A stretch of 36,818 nucleotides of DNA, from contig JAFCZU010000008.1 of assembly GCA_019314185.1 (NCBI GenBank), forward strand, positions 1 to 36,818, read 5' to 3'. Below, piece after piece: positions 27,101-35,305 of this stretch. This DNA comes from Deltaproteobacteria bacterium. Its GTDB lineage: Bacteria; Desulfobacterota; Desulfobacteria; Desulfobacterales; ETH-SRB1. The notes beneath the pieces are model-generated. The model saw nothing but the letters and a program-made list of their open reading frames with translations, made no database searches and was not told the origin of the DNA. Made by a program: the position numbers and the translations under genes. Positions within the stretch are counted from its first letter, which is position 1; each line of letters opens with the position of its first letter.

Positions 27101-27191
27101 GGCAGAATGCCCTGCCCAGGCTATAACGGTACATCACTATATGAGTGAACAGATAGAGGCAAAGATACACGGACTGTTTGAGGAAGTATGA
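24147..27191 (+). CDS. hdrA: Heterodisulfide reductase subunit A, double-length (HdrA-HdrA type)
   Basis: A 1014-residue flavoprotein made of two HdrA-like halves. Half one: FAD motif VIGGGIAGMQ at 15-23, Cys group CAMCMISPKLIGC near 62-74, ferredoxin CVGCGICAQKCP near 113-124 and a second Cys group (CRICEKVC) near 170-177. Half two begins with the HdrA N-terminal signature FVCCCGTNIAGVVDV near 468, followed by VVGGGLAGLTAALEL near 607. Two ferredoxin motifs close the protein (CAACLTCVRTCP and CRGCGMCAAECP). Methanogen HdrA is about 650 residues. HdrA is the flavin-based bifurcation centre of Hdr complexes; with two FAD sites this version could handle two electron partners, which I infer. It overlaps the mvhD gene by four bases. 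Confidence 0.9.
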   Translation: MTNTQTTEPTGAVMVIGGGIAGMQASLDLAESGYLVYLVERSSSIGGRMSQLDKTFPTNDCAMCMISPKLIGCASHPNIRIITLAELVRLEGSVGNFTAVIKKHPRYIDPDKCVGCGICAQKCPSRVADEYNEGLNIRKAVYLLYPQAVPLVYAIDKEHCIYFKKGKCRICEKVCKNNAIDFNQTEEELPLKVGSVILSSGLDLFKAEKAPEYGYGRYENVITSMEFERYLSATGPTDGHIVRPSDKTLPEKTAWIQCVGSRESIRSGREFCSSICCMAATKEAVIANDHHSELMPTIFYMDLRAQGKGFDAYCVRAKEQNNVRYIRSMISRVAENPTTKDLVLTYQDQNTGEKREETFSMVVLSVGVSPSKKGRLLAEQLKIDLNPYGFIKTQKGNPLCTSQEGVYVCGGFEGPKDIPETVAQASAAAARASLPIASSRGHEITLPSTPPERSLFSCKPRTGIFVCCCGTNIAGVVDVQAVAEYAQQLPDVVFSTVFLFACSTDSKTQMKELILEHNINRVLVASCSPKTHEELFRDTLREAGLNPYLLEMANIRNQCSWVHSSKPELATQKAKDLIRMSARRVALQVPIVSKPVSVIPAGLVVGGGLAGLTAALELADHGFETHLVEQAAEMGGRHLNDLPDSDGFNPKSHVTELIEKVEEHKHITIHNGAVAEKFSGHVGNFLTEIKESNKTTVSVRHGIGIIATGAEQYIPDEYLYGKNSHVITQSELQWRINNRPDRIKSFGSVVMIQCVGSRTEEHPYCSRVCCTQAVENALKLKDLNPDINVIVLYRDIRTFGFKELLYKEARKKGVIFVLYEKKASPEVFEDKGKLKISFAEPSLGRRVIISPDRVVLSTALRPHNMTSQISDVFKLSRDDQGFLLEAHVKLRPLDFATDGMFLCGDGHSPKFPEETISQAAGAAGRAMSILAKNAIHVGPSSEVDPELCAACLTCVRTCPYHVPFINEDGVSQIDPARCRGCGMCAAECPAQAITVHHYMSEQIEAKIHGLFEEV

Positions 27192-27604
27192 CAAAACAAT
27201 TTGAACCGAAAATTATCGTATTTTGTTGTAGTTATTGCTCATATAATGCAGCAGATCTGGCGGGTTCCATAAGAATGACCTATCCTGCTAATATAAAAAT
27301 CATTTTAGTGCCCTGCTCCGGACGTGTAGATCCGCTTTATATGCTTCGAGCGCTGGAAGATGGCGCCGACGGAGTCTGTGTAACCGGCTGCATGGAAGGC
27401 GACTGTCATTTTCTTACCGGCAACATAAAAGCAAAAAAACGTGTTGAATATATCAGAAATATGCTGGATGAAATGGGACTTGAACAAGATCGTGTGCAAA
27501 TGTATAATATATCTGCATCCGATGCTCCCGAATTTGTCCGTGTAGCAAAAATGATGACAGAAAAAATTCGAGCATTAGGGCCTAACCCGATAAAAAAGAT
27601 TTAG
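27188..27604 (+). CDS. mvhD: MvhD-family [2Fe-2S] electron carrier
   Basis: A 138-residue MvhD/FlpD-type subunit. The cysteine pattern is complete: C13, C14, C17 (FCCSYCSYNAADLAG), C43 (VPCSGRVD), C68 and C73 (TGCMEGDCHF). Family members join HdrA to a hydrogenase, formate dehydrogenase or other electron source. The ATG overlaps the hdrA stop (ATGA), so the products are probably made in a fixed ratio. It is the intact counterpart of the divergent copy at 16521-16910. Confidence 0.92.
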   Translation: MTKQFEPKIIVFCCSYCSYNAADLAGSIRMTYPANIKIILVPCSGRVDPLYMLRALEDGADGVCVTGCMEGDCHFLTGNIKAKKRVEYIRNMLDEMGLEQDRVQMYNISASDAPEFVRVAKMMTEKIRALGPNPIKKI

Positions 27605-27686
27605 GAATTGGAGATAATCGCCTTAACTTTAGGTGCTTTTAACTTAATAGCATAGGAATTTCCATTTTATGCCTGTGGATTTTTTT

Positions 27687-27790
27687 GAACGTCCAACATT
27701 GAACATCGAATGATGAAATCGCTTTGCTCTACTGGTTTATAAATTAGCAGAATTCCTTATTCAAAATTCGATGTTGAACGTTCGATGTTC
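27687..27790. repeat. Spacer inverted repeat between mvhD and metV
   Basis: The 25-base left arm (27687-27711, containing CAACATTGAACATCGAAT) and right arm (27766-27790, ATTCGATGTTGAACGTTCG and on) are imperfect reverse complements; the right arm continues with another GATGTTCGATGTTC unit. It lies in the 248-base gap and may separate two transcripts. Confidence 0.55.
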
Positions 27791-27852
27791 GATGTTCATC
27801 TTTTAAGTCCGCACCAAAGGTGCGTTAATTTAATTAACACGGAGTTAATACT

Positions 27853-28527
27853 ATGATTGTTGGAGAACGCAAATCGATCAGAGAGCTACTTACAATGATC
27901 GAAGGATATAACAATATCCTGATGGTTGGCTGTAAGGGATGTGTTACGGTTTGTAACGCTGGCGGCAAAAAAGAAGTGGCCATACTTGCCGCTGCTTTGA
28001 AGATTGCACGCAGGAAACAGCAGAAACCTGTTACAATTGACGAACTTACCCTTGACCGCCAGTGTGAACCTGAGTTTATTTCATGGCTGGATGATCCCAT
28101 CAAAAAAAATAATTATGATGCCATTATATCCTTAGCCTGCAGTATAGGTCCTCAATATATTGCGGAAACATTCGCTGATATGGTAGTTCTTCCCGGACTT
28201 AATACAACTTTTATGGGAGGAACCATTGAACATGGTGTTTGGGGAGAATATTGTTCTGCATGCGGAAATTGCAGTATCCACAATTTTGGCGGGCTGTGTC
28301 CGATTACACGCTGCGCAAAAGGACTTCTTAACGGGCCGTGCGGAGGCTCTGTTGATGGGAAATGTGAAGCGAACAAAGATATGGATTGTGTATGGGAGCT
28401 TATCTACAAGCGCATGAAAAAATTGGGGCAACTTGATCGCCTGGCACAAATTGTTGGTTCCAAAGACTGGTCAACAAGCCTGTCAGGAGGACCGCGCAAA
28501 ATCATCAGAGAGGATTTGACTATATGA
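27853..28527 (+). CDS. metV: MetV, zinc-finger partner of methylene-tetrahydrofolate reductase
   Basis: A 224-residue protein of the MetV (MTHFR C-terminal domain) family. An N-terminal segment (MVGCKGCVTVCNAGGKKEV near 24-42) precedes the Cys-rich signature YCSACGNCSIHNFGGLCP and CAKGLLNGPCGGSVDGKC in the second half. MetV pairs with MetF in acetogens and other Wood-Ljungdahl organisms and connects it to HdrCBA-MvhD. GGAG eight bases before the ATG is a fair ribosome site. It overlaps metF by four bases (ATGA). Confidence 0.9.
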   Translation: MIVGERKSIRELLTMIEGYNNILMVGCKGCVTVCNAGGKKEVAILAAALKIARRKQQKPVTIDELTLDRQCEPEFISWLDDPIKKNNYDAIISLACSIGPQYIAETFADMVVLPGLNTTFMGGTIEHGVWGEYCSACGNCSIHNFGGLCPITRCAKGLLNGPCGGSVDGKCEANKDMDCVWELIYKRMKKLGQLDRLAQIVGSKDWSTSLSGGPRKIIREDLTI

Positions 28528-29444
28528 AGGCAGAAACCAGACTCCAAAAAATACTCGCTCAGGGAAAGTTCGCAGTAACCTGTGAGTATACACCTCCCCG
28601 TGGAACAAATTTGGATTTGATACGCAAGAATGCAACCCAACTAAAGGGAAAAGTTGACGCTGTCAATGTCAACGACAATCCAACCGCAAGCGTAAAAATG
28701 TCGAGCTGGGCTCTTTCCAAGTTCCTTCTGGATATGAGTATAGAATCGATCTTCCAAATGACGACACGTGATAGAAATCGTATTGCTCTTCAGAGCGATC
28801 TTCTTGGCGCTTCTGCCCTGGGGATTCAAAATGTTCTCTGTCTGACAGGAGATCACCAGGCAAGAGGAGATCATCCACAGGCTAAAAAGGTCTTTGATCT
28901 CGATTCGATCCAGTGGATTGCGGCTGTAAAAGAAATACGCGATCAGGGGTGTCTGATGAATGGAAAAAAGATTTCAGGAAGCCCTAAATTCTTTATTGGA
29001 GCGGTTGCCAACCCGTTTGTTGAATCCCTTGAATTGCACGTTATCAGTCTGCAGAAAAAGATCGCCGCTGGCGCAGATTTTATTCAAACGCAACCCGTGC
29101 TGGATATGGAACTTTTCAAAAAGTGGTTAAGCCTTGCAACAGAACGGGGTTTAACAGATCAGTGTGACATCATAGCAGGAGTCATCCTGCTCAAATCTGC
29201 TAAGATGGCTCGTTATCTGCAAGATAATGTTTCAGGCATCATGGTCCCCGACACTATTATTGATCGTCTCGCTGCCGTGTCTGAAGATAAACAGCAAGAG
29301 GAAGGAACCAACATAGCTTTAGAGATAATAGAAAACCTTAAACAGACAAAAGGCGTTAAAGGTGTACACATAATGGCTATAGGATGCGAAGAAAGACTTG
29401 CGGGAATTATAGAACGCGCAGGGTTTCTGCCTCGACCGGAGTAA
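28524..29444 (+). CDS. metF: Methylene-tetrahydrofolate reductase (MetF)
   Basis: A 306-residue FAD-type TIM-barrel reductase: FAVTCEYTPPRGTN at the start, DAVNVNDNPTASVKMSS, FQMTTRDRNR, VLCLTGDH and GADFIQTQPVLD are the conserved strand ends of the family. It interconverts methylene- and methyl-tetrahydrofolate in the methyl branch of the Wood-Ljungdahl pathway, in an oxidative or reductive direction depending on metabolism. It is the last gene of the series; with MetV, MvhD and HdrCBA upstream it matches the acetogen MetFV-HdrCBA-MvhD complex, where electrons come through Hdr instead of directly from NAD(P)H. It is translationally coupled to metV. No clear terminator follows. Confidence 0.92.
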   Translation: MKAETRLQKILAQGKFAVTCEYTPPRGTNLDLIRKNATQLKGKVDAVNVNDNPTASVKMSSWALSKFLLDMSIESIFQMTTRDRNRIALQSDLLGASALGIQNVLCLTGDHQARGDHPQAKKVFDLDSIQWIAAVKEIRDQGCLMNGKKISGSPKFFIGAVANPFVESLELHVISLQKKIAAGADFIQTQPVLDMELFKKWLSLATERGLTDQCDIIAGVILLKSAKMARYLQDNVSGIMVPDTIIDRLAAVSEDKQQEEGTNIALEIIENLKQTKGVKGVHIMAIGCEERLAGIIERAGFLPRPE

Positions 29445-29696
29445 GTACTTCGCGAAACATTCTCTATGCTGCACCTGCACTTTTTCACATTCTACCCGTC
29501 ATCTTGTTGCTTTTCCGCCGGCGATGCTTTCGTCTTATATGCTATTCTGCCTATCAGTTGGTTGTGGCAGTGGTAATAATTCTAAAACATTTCTTACAAA
29601 ACTGCGACTTATCTGAACCATTTTTTACAAATATGTAATTTATTAGATTTGTAATACTTTCTTGTTAATGCACTTGTCTTACTTGATTAATTGTAT
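29445..29696. other. Gene-free stretch upstream of glnA
   Basis: No gene or clear repeat. Around 29625-29637 it holds TACAAATATGTA, a near-palindrome also found upstream of glnK-amtB (about 31616-31627); this could be a shared regulatory site but a match this short may be chance. Confidence 0.3.
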
Positions 29697-29725
29697 TTTC
29701 AAATTTACCATTTTTATGGTATAAT
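29697..29725 (+). promoter_or_regulatory. Putative glnA promoter
   Basis: A perfect -10 TATAAT (29720-29725) with a poor -35 (TTTCAA, 29697-29702) at a 17-base distance. No sigma-54 site was found upstream of glnA. Confidence 0.35.
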
Positions 29726-29739
29726 TATTACGTTATATT

Positions 29740-29800
29740 AATGCTATTTTTAAAACTTTCGAAAGGAGACCTCCGCAAAATGCTATTTTCAAAGGTCTCC
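29740..29800 (+). promoter_or_regulatory. 5' untranslated stem-loop and direct repeat before glnA
   Basis: Arms GGAGACCT (29765-29772) and AGGTCTCC (29793-29800) pair perfectly. AATGCTATTTT occurs twice, at 29740-29750 and, inside the loop, at 29779-29789. The CTCC of the second arm could alternatively pair with the AAGGAG ribosome site at 29817-29822. Function unknown. Confidence 0.4.
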
Positions 29801-29832
29801 ATAACCATTAGCAAGCAAGGAGAATTTTAATC

Positions 29833-31245
29833 ATGACGCCAAAACAGGTATTGGAAATGGCAAAAGAAAACGAAGTTCGGGTTGTCGATATACGCTTTCT
29901 TGATTTTCCGGGTATATGGCAGCATTTTACGGTGCCAATCAGTGAATTGGATGAATCGAGCTTTGAAGATGGATTCGGGTTTGACGGTTCAAGCATCAGG
30001 GGATGGCAGCCTATACACGCCAGCGATATGCTTGTGATACCCGACCCTGATACAGCAAAGATAGATCCATTCTTTGAAGTATCAACTCTGGTTATTATCG
30101 GAGATATTGCCGACCCGCTCACACGGGAACCTTATTCTCGCGACCCGCGCTATATTGCCAAAAAAGCGGAATTATTCCTGAAAAGCAGCGGAATCGGCGA
30201 CACAGTATATATTGGTCCTGAAGCGGAATTTTTTATCTTTGATGATATCCGTTTTGATTCCTCAACAAACAGATCCTTCTATGAAGTCGATTCAGTAGAA
30301 GGAGTCTGGAACAGCAGCAGGGAAGAATTCCCGAATCTTGGCTATAAACCAAGGCATAAGCAAGGATACTTTCCTGTTCCGCCGACAGACAAGTTTCAGA
30401 ATCTTCGAACCAAGATGCTTCTTACCCTTGAAAAACTGGGTATAGATGTTGAATGCCAGCACCATGAGGTTGCAACAGGCGGCCAGGCAGAAATCGACAT
30501 GCGTTTCAAGCCTCTTCTACAAATGGGTGACCAGCTTATGTGGTTTAAGTATGTGCTGAAAAATGTGGCCTTGCTGGATAACCGCACGGTTACATTTATG
30601 CCGAAACCTCTTTATGGGGATAATGGAACAGGTATGCACACACATATCAGCATCTGGAAAGATGGAGAGCCCTTATTTGCAGGTGATAAGTATGCCGGAG
30701 TTTCTCAGGAAGCTCTTTATGGAATCGGAGGAATATTAAAACACTGCAAAGCGCTTTGTGCACTTACGAATCCAACTACAAATTCATACAAACGACTTGT
30801 TCCTGGTTTTGAAGCTCCTGTAAACCTGGCATATTCAAGCCGCAACCGGAGCGCCGCAATCCGTATCCCGATGTATTCAGCATCGCCAAAGGCAAAACGG
30901 ATTGAATTTAGAACTCCTGACCCGTCCTGTAACGGCTACCTGGCCTTTTCAGCCATTCTTATGGCTGTATTAGACGGTATTGAAAACAAGATAGACCCTG
31001 GAGAACCGTTAGACAAAGATATATACGGTCTTCCGCCGGAAGAGCTTGCCAACATACCATCTGCTCCAGGCTCTCTCGAAGAAGCTCTTGCCGCTTTAAA
31101 AGAAGACCACGCCTTCCTGCTGAAAGGTGATGTGTTCACACAGGATGTTATTGATACATGGATTGAATACAAGACTGAAAACGAAGTAAATCCTATTAAA
31201 CTTCGTCCGCATCCACATGAATTCATGCTTTATTACGATATATGA
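29833..31245 (+). CDS. glnA: Glutamine synthetase type I (GlnA)
   Basis: A 470-residue dodecameric GSI. Family signatures in order: [61 protein letters not shown], then RSAAIRIP and [21 protein letters not shown] near the C-terminus retains the Tyr that is adenylylated in the GSI-beta subclass. It makes glutamine from glutamate and ammonium, feeding the glutamate synthases on either side. AAGGAG lies ten bases before the ATG. Its A+T-rich upstream region contains a TATAAT box and a stem-loop instead of a sigma-54 promoter. A strong stem-loop at 31263-31308 ends the unit. Confidence 0.97.
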   Translation: MTPKQVLEMAKENEVRVVDIRFLDFPGIWQHFTVPISELDESSFEDGFGFDGSSIRGWQPIHASDMLVIPDPDTAKIDPFFEVSTLVIIGDIADPLTREPYSRDPRYIAKKAELFLKSSGIGDTVYIGPEAEFFIFDDIRFDSSTNRSFYEVDSVEGVWNSSREEFPNLGYKPRHKQGYFPVPPTDKFQNLRTKMLLTLEKLGIDVECQHHEVATGGQAEIDMRFKPLLQMGDQLMWFKYVLKNVALLDNRTVTFMPKPLYGDNGTGMHTHISIWKDGEPLFAGDKYAGVSQEALYGIGGILKHCKALCALTNPTTNSYKRLVPGFEAPVNLAYSSRNRSAAIRIPMYSASPKAKRIEFRTPDPSCNGYLAFSAILMAVLDGIENKIDPGEPLDKDIYGLPPEELANIPSAPGSLEEALAALKEDHAFLLKGDVFTQDVIDTWIEYKTENEVNPIKLRPHPHEFMLYYDI

Positions 31246-31262
31246 AGTTAAATTAAAAATGT

Positions 31263-31308
31263 ATTGCCCGCAGCATGTCTATTCAACATCAGACAAGCTG
31301 CGGGCAAT
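31263..31308 (+). terminator. Long stem-loop after glnA
   Basis: Perfect 12-base arms ATTGCCCGCAGC (31263-31274) and GCTGCGGGCAAT (31297-31308), extended inside by TGTCT/AGACA. It starts 18 bases after the stop. A weak T-containing tail (CTTAATTGT) follows, so efficient intrinsic termination is likely but not certain. Confidence 0.65.
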
Positions 31309-31437
31309 CTTAATTGTAAAATCAAGTCGTAATATCTTAGCATTATGCAACTGTATTTCTACAGCGTTTTTTTCTTGCAGATTTCTTACCAAAATTCCCG
31401 AACAAGATCCTAACCCCGTAGCAGTTTTTCACACCCA

Positions 31438-31587
31438 AACTACTCACATAGTCAGTTTAGCCTGAAGGCTGAAGGAGTCAAAAGAGTACATTGCTGTACT
31501 TTGGCGGAAATATCTGATCTTTGCGCCAAACATGGTTTTTAAATGCGCTTTTTCCTGAAAGTCTTCAGCCTATCTACCTGAGTAGTT
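31438..31587. repeat. Inverted-repeat element upstream of glnK-amtB
   Basis: Outer arms AACTACTCA (31438-31446) and TGAGTAGTT (31579-31587) are perfect complements; inside, AGCCTGAAGGCTGAAGG answers CCTGAAAGTCTTCAGCC imperfectly. No protein is encoded. It differs in sequence from families A and B but has the same general build. Confidence 0.5.
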
Positions 31588-31654
31588 ACCACAATCATTA
31601 TTTTGGAAACATACCATACAAATATGTAGTATCATCATCCAATACTGACAAAAC

Positions 31655-31670
31655 TGTAATATTATTGACA
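31655..31670 (+). promoter_or_regulatory. NifA-type upstream activator site
   Basis: TGT (31655-31657), ten bases, ACA (31668-31670) matches the TGT-N10-ACA consensus. It sits within a wider TGTAAT...ATTACA palindrome (31655-31675), about 90 bases upstream of the sigma-54 promoter, the usual distance for NifA sites. Confidence 0.55.
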
Positions 31671-31748
31671 TTACATATTCAGCATTAATCAACTAATTAA
31701 TCAACGATTACAAGCATTTGAGCTTAAATAATACTGCTTGACATTATA

Positions 31749-31764
31749 TGGCACAACCTTTGCT
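31749..31764 (+). promoter_or_regulatory. Sigma-54 promoter of glnK-amtB
   Basis: TGGCAC (31749-31754), five bases, TTGCT (31760-31764): the invariant GG and GC are exactly ten bases apart. This is a near-perfect -24/-12 promoter, 67 bases before the PII start. Confidence 0.88.
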
Positions 31765-31779
31765 TCTCTAGAATAGTAA

Positions 31780-32169
<390 letters not shown>

Positions 32170-32185
32170 ATTATAATGTATGTAT

Positions 32186-32190
32186 GGAGG
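32186..32190 (+). promoter_or_regulatory. Ribosome-binding site deciding the amtB start
   Basis: GGAGG is nine bases before ATG 32200. It lies inside the longer frame that begins at 32176, so the shorter product with a normal signal peptide is preferred. Confidence 0.75.
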
Positions 32191-32199
32191 AAAACAATT

Positions 32200-33531
32200 A
32201 TGAAAAAAACAGCTCTTTTATTATTATTCACACTAATAAGTACGTCCGCTGTCCTGGCCGCTGATCTTCAGCCTACGGCTTTGTCCAACAAGGCTGCCAT
32301 TGATCTGGTACAAACCCACGCTGACTATATATGGACACTGGTGGCTGCAGCGCTTGTATTTTTCATGCAGGCTGGGTTTGCTTTAGTGGAAACAGGGTTT
32401 ACCCGTGCAAAAAATGCTATAAACATTATGATGAAAAATCTCATGGATTTTTCAATCGGTTCATTAGCATTCTGGGCAATCGGCTTCGGACTGATGTTCG
32501 GTGTCTCAAAAACAGGATGGATAGGAACTTCAGGATTCTTTCTTAGCGACTTTAAGCCGGGAGGCGATCCATGGGTACTTGCCTTCTGGATGTTTCAGGT
32601 AGTATTTTGCGCCACAGCCGCAACAATTGTATCCGGCGCCATGGCGGAAAGAACTAAATTTTCAGGCTACCTTTTATACAGTGTCTTTATCAGCGCCCTG
32701 GTTTATCCTGTTTTTGGAAGTTGGGCATGGGGAAGCCTGTATCATGGCAACGGCTGGCTTGAGGGCTTGGGTTTTATTGATTTTGCAGGCTCTACAGTAG
32801 TTCATTCGGTTGGTGGTTGGGCTGCTCTTGCCGGAACGATTGTACTCGGCCCGCGTATTGGCAAGTATCTAAAAAATGGAGGAATAAAACCTATTCTCGG
32901 TCATAATATACCGATAGCAGCCCTTGGTGTATTCATTTTATGGTTAGGATGGTTTGGATTTAACCCTGGCTCAACAACCGCGGCAAATAAAGATATCGCC
33001 ATGATCTTTGTAAATACAAACCTCGCTGCTGCAACTGGAGCAGTCTTTGCGATGTTTATCTCCTGGGCAAAATTCGGAAAACCGGATGCGGGTATGAGTT
33101 TAAATGGCGCTCTTGCCGGCCTGGTAGCTATTACTGCGGGCTGCGCAAATGTTTCCCCGTTGAGCTCAATAATTATTGGCGCGATTGCCGGTATCATCGT
33201 AGTCTTTTCGGTCATCTTATTTGACAGGATAAGGGTTGATGATCCTGTAGGCGCCATATCGGTTCATGGTGTTAATGGAGCATGGGGAACCCTTGCAGCC
33301 GGTATTTTCAATATAGGCGGCACATCGCTAAAAATAATAGGCGTGCAACTGTTAGGAATAGTTTCCTGCTTTATATGGACATTCCTTGCCGTGTATATAC
33401 TGTTCAAAATAATCGACAAAACCATAGGCCTGAGAGTTTCGCCTGAAGAGGAAGCCAATGGCCTGGATTATTCGGAACATGGAGGCAATGCCTACCCTGA
33501 CTTTGCCGTTTCGACCTATGAGCAACAATAA
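32200..33531 (+). CDS. amtB: Ammonium transporter (AmtB)
   Basis: A 443-residue Amt-family channel. It starts with a cleavable signal peptide (MKKTALLLLFTLISTSAVLA, then ADLQ) and has the usual 11 hydrophobic spans. Conserved pieces include FFMQAGFALVETGFTRAKN, FCATAATIVSGAMAERTKF, and the pore histidines in VHSVGGWAALAG and SVHGVNGAWGTLAAG. It conducts ammonium across the inner membrane and binds GlnK from the cytoplasmic side. It is 30 bases downstream of glnK under the sigma-54 promoter. The C-terminal tail, EEEANGLDYSEHGGNAYPDF, is the conserved GlnK-contacting region. Confidence 0.95.
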   Translation: MKKTALLLLFTLISTSAVLAADLQPTALSNKAAIDLVQTHADYIWTLVAAALVFFMQAGFALVETGFTRAKNAINIMMKNLMDFSIGSLAFWAIGFGLMFGVSKTGWIGTSGFFLSDFKPGGDPWVLAFWMFQVVFCATAATIVSGAMAERTKFSGYLLYSVFISALVYPVFGSWAWGSLYHGNGWLEGLGFIDFAGSTVVHSVGGWAALAGTIVLGPRIGKYLKNGGIKPILGHNIPIAALGVFILWLGWFGFNPGSTTAANKDIAMIFVNTNLAAATGAVFAMFISWAKFGKPDAGMSLNGALAGLVAITAGCANVSPLSSIIIGAIAGIIVVFSVILFDRIRVDDPVGAISVHGVNGAWGTLAAGIFNIGGTSLKIIGVQLLGIVSCFIWTFLAVYILFKIIDKTIGLRVSPEEEANGLDYSEHGGNAYPDFAVSTYEQQ

Positions 33532-33545
33532 AGTGATGGTTTATT

Positions 33546-33627
33546 GTCATTGAGAGCGAAACGAAGCAATCTCACAACACGTTGATAATCCACGAGATTG
33601 CTTCGTCGCTTCACTCCTCGCAATGAC
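33546..33627. repeat. REP-like inverted repeat after amtB
   Basis: GTCATTGAGAGCGAAACGAA with GCAATCT on the left answers AGATTGCTTCGTCGCTTC with CTCGCAATGAC on the right. This sequence type is a widespread extragenic repeat in many bacteria and may also terminate amtB transcription. Confidence 0.7.
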
Positions 33628-33685
33628 TAAAACAGCGGTAGGGATAAAGTAATTTCTTCTTTTTTTCGTCTATTATAGAGGTAAG

Positions 33686-35236
33686 ATGCAATCTTCCAGC
33701 CATTCTGCTTTAGAAAGAAAAGTGCAGGAATTCACCGTTCTCTATGAAATCGGTCAACTTCTTGTATCTAGTCTTGACCCAAAAGAAGTCCTGAATCCAA
33801 TTCTCAAAATCCTTCACTCCAAAATGGGCATGGAACGGGGGACAATCACTATTTTGGACTCTGAAACCCAGGATCTGAATATTGAAGCAGCGCACGGACT
33901 AACCGACAAGGAGAGGCAAAGAGGACATTATCAAATAGGCGAAGGGCTTACCGGAAAGGTCGTCGAGACTGGAGAACCGGTGATCATTCCCCGTGTAGGT
34001 GAAGAACCGTTATTCTTGAACCGCACCAAAGCGCGCGGAGATATTGGAAAAGAAAACATTTCCTTTATCTGTGTGCCCATCAGAATAGGTTCCTTTGTTT
34101 GCGGAACATTGAGTGTGGATCGGCTTTTCAGCAAGGAGGTTTCTTTTGAGGAGGACCTGAGACTGCTGACTGTTATCGCCTCCAATGTTGCTCAGGCCAT
34201 AAGAATCAGCCGTATGATGGCAGAAGAAAAGGACCGCCTTCACCACGAAAATGTTACCTTGCGAGAAAAGCTTAAAGAACGGTACAGCTTTTATAATATC
34301 GTGGGTAGAAGCAACAAGATGAGAGAGGTCTTCGAGGCAATCGACCAGGTCTCGGCAAGCGATGCCACTGTTCTCATCAGGGGAGAAAGCGGTACCGGCA
34401 AAGAGCTTGTAGCCAACGCCATCCATTACAACAGCCTGAGGTCGGAAAAGACATTTGTCAAGGTGAACTGTGCCGCCCTTCCGGAAACTTTGATAGAAAA
34501 CGAACTCTTCGGCCACGAAAGGGGGGCTTTTACCGGGGCCTCGGAAAGAAGGATCGGCAAATTTGAACATGCACACCAGGGAACTCTGTTTTTGGATGAG
34601 ATCGGCACACTTAATCTGACGGCCCAGGCCAAGCTCCTGCGTGTTCTTCAGGAAAAAGAGATCGAAAGAATCGGCGGAATGAATACTATCAAGGTCGATG
34701 TTCGTATTATAACGGCTACCAATAAACCTTTGGAAAATGCCCTAAAAGATGGGAGCTTCAGAGAAGATCTATATTACCGCCTCAATATATTTCCAATTTA
34801 TCTGCCCCCCTTGAGAGAGAAAAAGACAGACATTCTCCTTTTAGCAGATTATTTTCTTGAAAAGTACAGCAAGAAGTATAAAAAAAATATAAGAAGGATT
34901 TCAACACCCGCCGTTGATATGCTTATGCGCTATCACTGGCCCGGCAATGTACGAGAACTTGAAAACTGTATGGAACGGGCTGTCCTTCTTTGCACTGATC
35001 ATGCGATACATAGCTTCCATCTGCCGTCCACTACCCAAACAGCCGAAGAATCGGGTACAGTTTCCTCCAGCTCTCTACAAGCAGCTATATCCACATTTGA
35101 AAGAGATATAATTATTGATGCATTAAAGAACACCCAAGGGAATATAACCGCTGCCGCAAGACTTCTCAATACATCTGAGAGAATCGTCGGGCTCAGGTTA
35201 AAAAAATATCGGCTTGAACCTAACCAATATAGATAA
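33686..35236 (+). CDS. nifA: NifA-like sigma-54-dependent activator (GAF, AAA+, Fis HTH)
   Basis: A 516-residue paralogue of the protein at 4527-6104. A GAF domain covers about 15-170. AAA+ motifs: Walker A GESGTGKE 233-240, GAFTGA 280-285, Walker B LFLDEIG 301-307. The Fis-like helix-turn-helix occupies the last 45 residues ([20 protein letters not shown], then [14 protein letters not shown]). GAGG six bases before the ATG is a good ribosome site. It lies downstream of amtB and near a homocitrate synthase gene, so it is the better candidate for the nif-specific activator; the upstream site at 31655 fits its expected target. The oxygen-sensing Cys motifs of rhizobial NifA are not visible. Confidence 0.87.
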   Translation: MQSSSHSALERKVQEFTVLYEIGQLLVSSLDPKEVLNPILKILHSKMGMERGTITILDSETQDLNIEAAHGLTDKERQRGHYQIGEGLTGKVVETGEPVIIPRVGEEPLFLNRTKARGDIGKENISFICVPIRIGSFVCGTLSVDRLFSKEVSFEEDLRLLTVIASNVAQAIRISRMMAEEKDRLHHENVTLREKLKERYSFYNIVGRSNKMREVFEAIDQVSASDATVLIRGESGTGKELVANAIHYNSLRSEKTFVKVNCAALPETLIENELFGHERGAFTGASERRIGKFEHAHQGTLFLDEIGTLNLTAQAKLLRVLQEKEIERIGGMNTIKVDVRIITATNKPLENALKDGSFREDLYYRLNIFPIYLPPLREKKTDILLLADYFLEKYSKKYKKNIRRISTPAVDMLMRYHWPGNVRELENCMERAVLLCTDHAIHSFHLPSTTQTAEESGTVSSSSLQAAISTFERDIIIDALKNTQGNITAAARLLNTSERIVGLRLKKYRLEPNQYR

Positions 35237-35305
35237 TTTCAAAACAAGCTGTTTGCAGTCAGAGGTGAATATTTCAATCAAAACGGGAGGGGGAGATAAA
35301 AACCC

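Noticed and set aside
27808..27826. Hairpin with CAAAG before metV as a third ANTAR target
   Set aside because: The loop is three or five bases, not six, A is not in position 1, there is no second hairpin and no overlapping terminator.
32176..32199. ATG 32176 as the amtB start
   Set aside because: The ribosome site GGAGG lies inside this extension and the shorter form begins with a normal signal peptide.
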